Shown: piece by piece, positions 56,001 to 64,000 of the stretch
Position numbering within the stretch: position 1 is the stretch's first letter
How the letters are laid out: the number at the start of each line of letters is the position of its first letter
NCBI RefSeq assembly: GCF_963576615.1
Contig: NC_088711.1
Span: 9,294,869-9,358,868 of the forward strand
Origin: Watersipora subatra
Lineage: Eukaryota; Bryozoa; Gymnolaemata; Cheilostomatida; Watersiporidae
Direction of reading: 5' to 3'
Length of the DNA: 64,000 nt
Made by a program: the position numbers and the translations under genes
Notes under the pieces: generated by a model
Database searches by the model: none
Seen by the model: only the letters and a program-made list of their open reading frames with translations
What the model was told of the DNA's origin: nothing

Positions 56001-59000
56001 GCATAGGTTTGTGAGTGCAACCATTTAGATGGCACAATATGGACACAGGTTGTCATGTTCTATGGCAGCAACATGGAGCTGGATGATTTGCCCCTGCCCA
56101 GGAGGCCTCAACAGTACTGGGCTATAATTCATGAGGAGTCACCCAAGAACAACTGGGCTTTCTCCAATGAAGATCTGATGCAGCAGTTTGATTTCACTGC
56201 CACGTTTAGACACGACAGCGATTTCCCTCTCACTCTGACATGGTTAACCAGCATTCAGGTGGGTATTATTGTCAACTACTGCAGATATATATTTCCTCCT
56301 CCATCTTCTGAGTATGTCCATTTGTGCATGTTCAGAAGACCTAGCCTTTGTCGAAATGGCCAACATTGATACTTGTGGTAAAAAGCCCATTAGGTACCAA
56401 TTAACTAAAAGTTACCAAGTGACAGTAAAATGATGATGTACTTGCAATAAATTATTCAATTTTAGGACTTTTTGCTGCGTCGCTTAATTTGACCAATTAG
56501 AACAATTCTAAATAGAAAGTGCTATAGCGCTAATTCTCTCAAAATTTGAGTTCAAAAGTTGCAAATCTATTGCTAAACAGACAACAAAATGTCCGCAATC
56601 CACAAGGGCATCCATATCGACAGGTGCATCCATATCAACAGGTGCATCCATATCCACAGGTGCATCCATATCCACAGGTGCATCCATATCCACAGGTGCA
56701 TCCATATCCACAGGTGCATCCATATCCACAGGTGCATCCATATCCACAAGTGCATCCATATCCACAGGTGCATCCATATCCACATGCGCATCCATATCCA
56801 CAGGTGCATCCATATCCACAGGTGCATCCATATCTACAGGTGCATCCATATCCACAAGTGCATCCATATCCACAGGTGCATCCATATCTACAGGTGCATC
56901 CATATCCACAGGTGCATCCATATCCACAGGTGCACAATCACAGCTCTTTCACATTCTTCAAAGTGTTTAGCCTTTTTCCAGTGAAAATCTTGTATGAAAA
57001 CTGAATTTAGACTCCAAATCTCTCTAATTATGGAATAATCTCATGACTGGCTACATTATGTTTTCCCCTATGTTAAATGTAAAGAAATATTTGTTTAATT
57101 AGATTATTTTATGTCATTATGCAGGAGTATAAATAGCTAGTAATTTTCAATATTCAGGCTTGGTCAGTTTTACATGTTCGCAGAGACCGCTGTCGTGTTT
57201 TTTGTTTTCAAAGGATAGAAAATTTTCTGAGAAATCATTTGATATGTATATTGAATTATCTGGGTAGCATGGAGAGGCAGTAAAAAACAGAAACCAATTA
57301 ATATCACAAAATAATAACGGGTGTTAATACTTTTTGGCCGCTGCGGTTTTATACAGGATCTAGCAGTTAGTAAAATATTTGTTTATATATGTAGAAGAAA
57401 TAAATGTATTTAGAGGTGAGTTTATAACTAGTGTTGAAATAGGTTAGGTATCTTACATGTATATGTATCTCGAGTTGCCACTCCCCAGCTGGTGTCATGA
57501 CTGGTGGTTTTGTGCTAGTGCACTAGTAGGTAACTTTCTCTCTAAAGATTTATTGGCGCGTGACTACTGCACCAACATTACCGCTCTGTGTTTTTCAGGA
57601 TATGGAGTCAAAATCATATTATCATACATTTGAAGAGAAAGAGTTATTTATAAAGGAGTTATCCCTCTCTCCAATAGCCTATGTCCAATCTGACTGCGAT
57701 GCTCCCTCTGATAGAGATCATCTTGTAGAAATCTTGTCTCAGCACATTTCTGTCGACTCACTTGGGAAATGCCTTAACAACAAACAACTTCCCAAACAGT
57801 AAGTAGTGTAAGTATACCATTTGCTCTGTGAGAGATCATTGATGTTATGGAAAACACCGTATCAGTGTTGAGGAATAAGAATCAGATTTAGGAATAAGTG
57901 TAGGCATGTCATGCTCTTGAGTAGGCATGTCATGCTCTTGAGTAGGCATGTCATGCTCTTGAGTAGGCATGTCATGCTCTTGAGTAGGCATGCCATGCTC
58001 TTGAGTAGGCATGTCATGCTCTTGAGTAGGCATGTCGTGCTCTTGAGTAGGCATAAGCCATGCTCTTGAGTAAGCATGTCATGCTTTTGAGTAGGCATAA
58101 GTCATGCTCTTGAGCAGGCATAAGTCATGCACATGAGTGAGGTGTCTCTATGCTCAGATGTAAGTTTTTAAGTTTTTAAAATAACCTATTGTGATAAAAA
58201 GAGTCTATGACTAAACGTAAGTTCTGTAGTCGTCACCTTAATTTCAGTCTTTAATTGGTTAACATGCACAGTTCACAAAACTTTTCCAAGCTAATCAGTT
58301 TCACTGGCATATTTTCAGGGGAGATAATATATAAAATATTTCTACACAGTCTATTGCTCATTCACGATGTGAAGATAGAAGATTTTCTAAGCACTTTTTG
58401 TTATATTGTATCATTCCATATATTTTTTACTTAATAATGTTAAAATAATAATAGTAGAATTATTGCTAATATATTAATTTGTTTATAAAACTAGCGATAT
58501 ATTTAGCTTGTCTTAAAAGTATTTAATAGTGTGATATGCGGATAGCTAATCATTTTTTTGTTTTTGCCAGTATTTCAAATAATCTAGAGGGAATGGACCA
58601 TGCTGACTTCTATGAGCTGCTGTCGAAGTATAAGTTTGTCATTGCTGCTGAAAATGCCATATGTGAGGATTACATCACTGAGAAGTTTTGGAGGTCATTC
58701 TATGTTGGCACAATTCCAATTGTTTATGGCAGCCCCACTATCATGGTATAGTTTGCTGTGTTCTCATATATAAATATGTACCGTTTCTATGATACATATT
58801 AGTGATAATCTTGACTTGGATCACTGCAATACTTCTTTACACGATTTGGGATTTCTGCTTTAAAACGTCTGCATGTATATTTTGAATGCTGTTTTACCAG
58901 GCTTTTCTTTTTCATCACTCACAAAAAATCAATTGGTTATTGATCATGATTATGCAGTCCAGAACACTGTTCAGAAAGGGATTTGTTCGAATTTTGAATT

Positions 59001-60021
59001 TATTTTTTTATTAGATACAATGTAAATAATTTAACTTCATTCCAATGATAGAAACTTACTTTTTACAGTATTTCATGTTGAATTTCACATAACTACCAAA
59101 TTAGTAGAGGAGGCTAGGCTGGAGAATGTTTTGCCATATCTATAACAACTAAAAACACCAGCTTCAATCTTTTAGAGTTTTCTGTAAAATGAAAAAGTGT
59201 GGAATTGGTTTCTGTGTTTTATTCTAATGAAAGATGAAAATGAAATAATACACAAAATGAAGTCGATTTTTCATAAACCACCACAAATGATTGAATATTA
59301 AGAATGACAAGAAAGACAGCGTTATTTAACAGCCGAGGCACGCCGTCAGAATTCCTCAGCTCATCTCAAAGGTGTTCAAGCTGTAGTTTTTTACTGGCAT
59401 CCGCCACAAAAGCGTCGTGAATTTTGTCATCAAACTCCAATTTGTTCGAGATCTGAGACATTTGAAAATCGAGTTTGTAGTTTAAAAATTGCTATACACT
59501 ATTATTAATATCATTATTATCGATAAATGCAATTAAAGATTTTAACAAATCATACAGTTGCGCTAGTTTTATTTGAATTGTGTTTGTTGTCTTGGCAGAA
59601 ATGGTTACCTTCTCTTGGATCAGCGGTTGTCATACAGGACTTCGACTCCATAGAGTCTCTTGTGGATGCTATCAGCTACCTCGACTCAAACAGCACAGCC
59701 TACAATCAAGCTGTCAGATACAAGTTAACAGGAGTATCCAACAAACATCTCATAGAAAAGCTGGCATTGAGGAATTGGGGTTTAAAGCATGATGAAGTTG
59801 GTTTTCCAGAAGCTTTTCAGTGTTATGTTTGTAAAAGAATTTCTCAAAATGATGGATCTGTTGACAAAATGTCTTCAAATAGAGGCTTGCAGTGTCCAAA
59901 GCCAACGGAGTTTATGAAGGATGTGAATGTACCCAGAAGAGAAGAATTTTGGTGGCCCTCTTATTACACACAAGAATATATTAAAGGTGCTAAATTGGCT
60001 GTCAAGATAGCTCAGACATAG
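52923..60021 (+). CDS. FUT10/11: Alpha-1,3-fucosyltransferase 10/11-like (GT10 family)
   Basis: Seven coding exons: 52923-53018, 53155-53197, 53962-54137, 56049-56258, 57599-57798, 58571-58745, 59599-60021. They total 1323 nt (440 aa plus stop) with consistent phases; human FUT10/11 have 480-490 aa. Residues about 9-30 (CGLAMLLFSGVAAVILNIAN) are a signal anchor after a basic start, so a type II membrane protein. Then LPIILWWADL, YWAIIHEESPKNNW, FTATFRHDSDFPLTLTWL, SPIAYVQSDCDAPSDRDH, VDSLGKCLNN, the GDP-fucose site FVIAAENAICEDYITEKFWR (about 264-283) and GTIPIVYGSP. The C-terminal part has CYVCK and WPSYYTQEY as in FUT10/11. The spacing and the SDCDAPSDRD block separate it from other GT10 enzymes. 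FUT10/FUT11 have been reported as O-fucosyltransferases acting on EMI domains in the ER; the substrate here is inferred. Four private satellites lie in three of its introns. Confidence 0.93.
53155..53197 (+). CDS. FUT10/11: FUT exon 2 (43 nt)
   Basis: Acceptor tttactttcag, NFSTMKNRLQNVQK, donor GTAAGC after phase 1. The other open frame (FFDDEEPSSK) does not fit the phases. Confidence 0.72.
53470..53535. repeat. TA microsatellite in FUT intron 2
   Basis: About 65 bp of alternating TA with short breaks. Confidence 0.9.
53591..53669. repeat. Inverted repeat with 34 bp arms
   Basis: 53591-53624 and 53636-53669 are reverse complements with one mismatch (cg against tg) and an 11 nt loop. FUT intron 2. 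Confidence 0.88.
53720..53860 (+). mobile_element. Possible SINE trace with B-box-like GGTTCGAGTCC
   Basis: cagtggtgcacc, then gcaggttcgagtcctgtaca. The A-B spacing is too short for a tRNA gene; it may be a degraded tRNA-like SINE head. Confidence 0.25.
53962..54137 (+). CDS. FUT10/11: FUT exon 3
   Basis: Acceptor ttccttttag; phase 1 reads VLTSTYESFIANLNSSMQ straight into LPIILWWADLTHEPG and CFVTNNRSYIQNSSTK; donor GTAAAT. A second acceptor (ccatgcag at 54011-54018) would give only the conserved part and break the phase with exon 2. Confidence 0.88.
54190..54715. repeat. 22 bp satellite (about 25 copies) in FUT intron 3
   Basis: Unit tcgtatagcatagtgttatcac. The first copies lack ctcg (18 bp). 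Very low divergence between copies. Confidence 0.96.
55060..55722. repeat. 17 bp satellite (about 39 copies) in FUT intron 3
   Basis: Unit gtgaataatagagatat with cat/cgt variants and two interruptions near 55190. The 51 bp (3 x 17) period yields long minus-strand open frames that are not genes. Confidence 0.96.
56049..56258 (+). CDS. FUT10/11: FUT exon 4
   Basis: Acceptor tatggacacag (weak tract but right phase). VVMFYGSNMELDDLPL, YWAIIHEESPKNNW and FTATFRHDSDFPLTLTWL; donor GTGGGT, phase 0. Confidence 0.92.
56608..56934. repeat. 18 bp satellite (about 18 copies) in FUT intron 4
   Basis: Unit catccatatccacaggtg. The 18 bp period gives open frames with hexapeptide repeats on both strands; not considered coding. 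Confidence 0.96.
57599..57798 (+). CDS. FUT10/11: FUT exon 5
   Basis: Acceptor gtttttcag. DMESKSYYHTFEEKELF, SPIAYVQSDCDAPSDRDHL and VDSLGKCLNNKQLPK; donor GTAAGT, phase 2. Confidence 0.95.
57899..58130. repeat. 21 bp satellite (about 11 copies) in FUT intron 5
   Basis: Unit agtaggcatgtcatgctcttg; later copies vary in length (cataagccatg). Confidence 0.95.
58571..58745 (+). CDS. FUT10/11: FUT exon 6 (GDP-fucose binding)
   Basis: Acceptor gtttttgccag, phase 2. GMDHADFYELLSKYKFVIAA, ENAICEDYITEKFWR and VGTIPIVYGSPTIM; donor GTATAG, phase 0. Confidence 0.95.
59599..60021 (+). CDS. FUT10/11: FUT exon 7 (last)
   Basis: Acceptor ttgtcttggcag, phase 0. WLPSLGSAVVIQDFDSIESL, ISYLDSNSTAYNQAV, FQCYVCKRI and WWPSYYTQEYIKGA; stop TAG. 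Confidence 0.95.
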   Translation, partial: KWLPSLGSAVVIQDFDSIESLVDAISYLDSNSTAYNQAVRYKLTGVSNKHLIEKLALRNWGLKHDEVGFPEAFQCYVCKRISQNDGSVDKMSSNRGLQCPKPTEFMKDVNVPRREEFWWPSYYTQEYIKGAKLAVKIAQT

Positions 60022-60275
60022 CCGAGCTACTACTTTTACTGATTCTAGTCTATATATGCTTTATTCGTGTTGCCTATGTTGCCAATGCCTATGCTACCAA
60101 TGCCAAAAAAGCCAATGCTGCCTTTGTTTGCTGTATTTGAGGTCACTTGTCTCATACTTGACAATCATTTATGCTCATTTAAAGATGGTGATTTTTTAGC
60201 TATTCATACTGGTGCTCAAATTATTTTTTACAAGTATTCAGTTCATATTGAGGCTGTAATGAACTTAAGTTCTGT

Positions 60276-60281
60276 AATAAA
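60276..60281 (+). terminator. Candidate FUT polyadenylation signal
   Basis: AATAAA about 255 nt past the stop; a second one lies near 60411. Confidence 0.35.
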
Positions 60282-60359
60282 TAGCAAAGCAATCAACATA
60301 TTTGCAATTATTGTCTATATGTTGCAGGTTAGTAAACAACAATAATCCTCAAAAAAAGG

Positions 60360-61500
60360 ATTTTCACAACAAAGTGCAGTAAAGAAAATCTACTGGTAGT
60401 TAAACCCAGAAATAAAATTGCCCTGTCATGCGCAGAGTAGAAATTCATAAATCTGGAATTTTTTGTCATTTCTTGGTATCAATGAGCTCATTTATCAATA
60501 TATAGTTAAAAAGGAACTAATAAAATTCATTATAGGTTCAAAAGGGATGACTGCAACAGTAAACGTGTTATGGCTAAGAACCGCCTGCCTGTTTAGATAC
60601 ATATAAAATACATGTAATAGTCAATTACGGGTACATAGTAACGTTCTAAACTGGCTACATAGAGTTGCATTCTCATTCTTCTAACACTCCCTATTACAAC
60701 ATTCATAGCAAACCACGGTATATTATGCAGGTGGTAAGGCCTGATTGGATAGTCCAATAACGAATAAATGAGCGCGCTGTATACTACACCATAGCGTTTT
60801 CCGCTAAACTACTTGCGAGGGACACCATCTATACTCGTTTCTCGCAAAGTGCGAAGCCGGTGTCCACGGGAAAGAAAAACTACTATTGGTAATCGTGAGC
60901 ACCAACCAAAATGAATAGTATGTATCTTCTAGTACTAAAGAGGCTTATTTTTTGATTATGCAAATACACAAATTGATATATACTGCAAGCTGTATTTTAT
61001 GTGGTTTCTCAAGATGCATGGTTTCTCTTGGATGTAATTGCTGAATCGAACGTGTTGCTGCCACGTCGACCACTCATTTGGCAATTGTTATTTCAATACA
61101 AAACAATTAATCTCGCAATCATGCAACAATAGTGTTACACGTTAAATATTTGTGGTATGTTTTAAATGCTATGATAATTAACGTGCTTAACGAAATCAAC
61201 ATGGTCAGTGTAGCCAAACTTTTGTATAACGCGAGCTTTTCCGACAGAGTTAACGTGTAAATTTTGCTATTAATTTGAGCGTAATAGAAAATAAAGTTTA
61301 CTAAAGCCTGCTACGAACGATTGCAAATGTTGAACCTATGTGTAACATGGATTATGTGATACCCATAACCCATTTCGGTCGCATAATGCGCACTTTAGCT
61401 GATATAACAATACTATTATACCATTAACGCAGCTAGCAGTGTTATGATTTTCATTTAAGTCTCACTATAACAATTCTGCTTATTTATCAGCGTTCTGTAG
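60360..61500. other. Intergenic downstream of FUT; no gene recognised
   Basis: AT-rich, no frame of note, no clear repeat. Confidence 0.5.
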
Positions 61501-61504
61501 TAGT

Positions 61505-62560
61505 CTCTAGGTCTAGGTCTAGGTAAAACTCGAGCCTTTAGACCCCGCTCGCGGGTAAAAGAAGGCCTTCAAAATGTCTGTCAAAAATTCGATAAAATTT
61601 CATGGCTTTCCTCGCAGGTTGCGGGAAGTCCTGGGCATAAAACTATATTGATAAAAACTCGAATTTGACTCAATGGGGGGGGGGTTCCCCGTTAGTTGTT
61701 GACCTTGTATTATGATCATGAGTTGTATCTTGTAAATGCTTAAAACTATCAACAAAAGAACTGTGCTTGCTATCCGTTAAAATTTCTAGCATCAATGTCA
61801 TGCGAGCACTCTTACGCCTTGCCTCCAACAGCTCTAGATCCAAAAACTGCCTTGCTTCCGCAACACTCTGTTTTCCCCTCAAATCTGAAATAAAACGCAC
61901 AGCCCTTCGCTGCACATTCTCCAACGATGTTATCTGCCTAACTAAATGAGGGTCCCATACCTCACCTGCATATTCCATTATAGGTCTACACAAGGTGAGG
62001 TATGCAACCCTCTTCACCTTTCTGGGGGCCTTAAAAAGCACATGCCTCATCATACCCAACCTCCGAGAAGCCTTTGCCGTCACCGAATCAATCTGCAAGT
62101 CCCAACTAAAATCACTAGTAATCTCAACTCCAAGATATTTAAAAGCTGATACATTCTCTAACGCTATTCCTCCTAAAAAGTAATCCACAGAACTATCAAG
62201 ACCGTTCTTACCAAACCTGACTATTTGACACTTATCAGTGTTAAACACCATACCCCAATGCTCAGCCCACCTTTCCAACAAAAACAAATCTTCCTGGAAT
62301 TTCTGGGAACTATCTAAGCTGTTAACCGGGCAATAAAGAAGGGCATCGTCCGCAAAAAGTCTTATTGTCGATGTCTTTATAATGCTACAAATGTCATTAA
62401 TGTAAACTAGAAAAAGAGAGGGCCCCAGCACGGAACCCTGAGGAACACCAGAAGTTACTGCAAGAGAACCAGACATTGCTCCCTCCACAACCACTCTCTG
62501 CATTCGGTCTCTGGCTGCGGCTAGTCTTTTCAACACAGACAGACACTGTCATTCTAACCG
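61505..62560 (-). mobile_element. 5'-truncated LINE with reverse transcriptase C-terminal part
   Basis: A 288-codon frame (62536-61670) without stops encodes the RT palm and thumb: TSGVPQGSVLGPSLFLVYI, IRLFADDALLY (catalytic DD), AFKYLGVEI, then PIMEYAGEVWDPHL and VQRRAVRFI. This is the Jockey/CR1-like pattern. The upstream end has an in-frame stop and no endonuclease or RT N-terminal part, so the copy is 5'-truncated. The 3' end probably lies at the tctagg hexamer repeats (about 61505-61525). A run of ten C near the end of the frame is unusual. The intact frame suggests a rather young copy. Confidence 0.85.
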
Positions 62561-62564
62561 CTTA

Positions 62565-62621
62565 CTAGAGGCAATAATATACAGCCCCCCATGGGGGGCT
62601 GTATATCATTGCTAGAGGCAA
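62565..62621. repeat. 30 bp perfect palindrome flanked by 10 bp direct repeats
   Basis: 62577-62606 is self-complementary (centre ccccccatgggggg). ctagaggcaa stands at 62565-62574 and again at 62612-62621. The palindrome also has TA on both sides of cagcccccc..ggggggctg. Confidence 0.8.
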
Positions 62622-62852
62622 CTAATTGTTTGTGAGCCAACCATTTGTAAACATTTTTTAAGGAGTTTTAATAAATTAGAACTGAATGTCAAAACTGTTA
62701 ACCATAGTCAAATATGGCTTAAACAAGCTAACACCAGACCTATTTATATGCGTCATTCAACATTGGCAGCCTGTAGTTCCTTTGAGTGTTTTAACTGAAT
62801 TGTAAGGTCTCTTATTGGTCATTGCATACTCAAACATAATGTTGGTGAAAAG

Positions 62853-63723
62853 CACGGGCTAGCCGGGTCACGCACTCGAGGATTTCCGCCACGCACATAC
62901 AAAACACAAACAACAGGGTAGACCCACTTTTCGCGGTCTTCCGCACGAATATTCAAAAATACTAACATATGTCAATTCAATCGGCCAAAGACAATCTACT
63001 TATTGGTGAGCAACCTATTAATGTATCCGAATACCTCATCTAAAATAGGCCAACCAAGTTGCATAATGGTTAATACCCATTTTTTCTCTGGAAATATACC
63101 TGCTCGTGATTTTTGGCCAAGAATAACCAGGGTTCGTCGTACACCAAAATGTCTCTTACGGGTTCCGGAGGTAGCCCGTACTGTTTATTAAGTTCGGGCA
63201 TCCATATAAACACCCTGCCCCGAATAGAGGCTACAATGTAAGCTAATCACAACACCATACAATACCTACGCGCTAGTTGTAGTAGTGGTAGTTCATTTGC
63301 GTGTTCATGATTTATTCAACAAGTGAATTTGATTGGCTTAAAAAGAGTTTAAGTTTCGGTACGGGGGCAATGGACCCACCCGATAATGTTAGATAATGGA
63401 CTACCTCCGAAACCCGTAAGAGACATTTTGGTGTATGATAAACCCTGGTTATTATTGACCAAAAATCGCGGGCAGGTATATTTCCAGAGAAAAAATGGGT
63501 ATTAACCAATTATGCAACTTGGTTGGCCTATTTTATATGAGGTATTCGGATACATTAACAGGTTGCTCACCAATTAGTAAGTTGTGTTTGGCCGATTGAA
63601 TTGACATCTGTTCGTATTTTTGAATATTCCTGCGGAAGACTGCGAAAAGTGTGTCTACCCTGTTGTTTGTGTTTTGTATGTGCGTGGCGGAAATCCTTGA
63701 GTGCGTGACCTGGCTAGCCCGTG
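62853..63723. mobile_element. Foldback DNA transposon, long TIRs, 8 bp TSD
   Basis: Arms at 62853-63173 and 63401-63723 are inverted copies, roughly 93 percent alike by eye. Ends read cacgggctagcc / ggctagcccgtg. Perfect 8 bp duplications gtgaaaag lie at 62845-62852 and 63724-63731. The spacer (63174-63400) has no transposase. An 8 bp TSD suits hAT, but the family is not certain. Confidence 0.88.
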
Positions 63724-63731
63724 GTGAAAAG

Positions 63732-64000
63732 TAATATCGTAACATTTTGTAACGAGTGAAAATTTTGCTTGAATTAAAAAGGCCAAGTAGCACCTTGTTA
63801 CTATTAAATAAATTTCTTATAGCATTTAGGCCTAATCATATCACTTTTACTGTTGAGGCTCTGGCAATTTACCACAGGGCCAAGCAAACACTAACATTGC
63901 ATTAGGTGTGATTGCATTTGCTGGATTTTGAACAGAAAATTTTAGTTAATGCAGTTTAAAACGCAATACATGTAGTTTTAATATGATTACATAGTATACT
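63732..64000. other. Window end; nothing recognised
   Basis: AT-rich DNA without frames or repeats of note. Confidence 0.4.

Noticed and set aside
56508-57004. MDAPVD and HPYPQV hexapeptide-repeat frames
   Set aside because: 18 bp satellite; open on both strands by periodicity only.
57845-58098. MPTQEHD repeat frame
   Set aside because: 21 bp satellite in a FUT intron.
63003-63793. Short frames near the right end
   Set aside because: They lie in the arms of the foldback element and mirror each other.
1-64000. CRISPR array, operon or other prokaryotic system
   Set aside because: Tandem repeats here have no unique spacers and all recognised genes are spliced animal genes.

Overview
The window is a piece of an AT-rich invertebrate animal nuclear genome. 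It holds spliced genes with GT..AG introns, a FoxQ2 forkhead gene, a peptide-receptor-like GPCR, many DNA-transposon relics and a LINE fragment. The FoxQ2 gene and the style of the GPCR fit a spiralian/lophotrochozoan (mollusc, annelid, bryozoan or similar). The species cannot be told from sequence alone.

Layout. (1) 1-2224 has no gene seen, then a two-exon FoxQ2 transcription factor gene on + (2225-3184). (2) A two-exon class-A GPCR on + (5363-5656 joined to 11425-12393) with a 5.8 kb intron that carries a Helitron-like relic. (3) A very long OSBP-related lipid-transfer protein gene of the ORP3/6/7 type on - (49909 down to 13537). I could place 22 coding exons by hand. Their lengths sum to 2757 nt (918 aa plus stop), all junction phases agree and no internal stop remains. 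It has an N-terminal PH domain, a coiled/serine-rich middle with an FFAT-like motif, and the ORD lipid-binding domain with EQVSHHPP. (4) About 3 kb upstream and divergent on + is a seven-exon FUT10/FUT11-type fucosyltransferase (52923-60021; 440 aa; type II membrane protein). (5) The right end holds a 5'-truncated LINE reverse transcriptase on - (about 61505-62560) and an 871 bp foldback transposon with perfect 8 bp target duplications (62853-63723).

The striking feature is intronic tandem repeats. Many introns of the ORP and FUT genes carry their own unrelated satellite: 15, 30, 43, 17, 14, 35 and 39 bp units in ORP; 22, 17, 18 and 21 bp units in FUT. Two have visible higher-order structure: a 39 bp unit in an 819 bp (21-mer) superrepeat, and a 15 bp unit in a 450 bp (30-mer) duplication. 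One 43 bp array is made of copies of an exon-intron boundary, so the ORP gene has six tandem copies of one splice-donor region. Where the unit length is a multiple of three, long open frames appear. I treat these as artefacts of the repeat period, not genes.

Transposons lie mostly inside introns: a hAT element (8 bp TSD) with a piggyBac-like element (TTAA) nested in it, two mariner-type MITEs, a Helitron-like element with a foldback element nested in it, and tRNA-like SINE traces. No CRISPR array, rRNA or convincing tRNA gene was seen.
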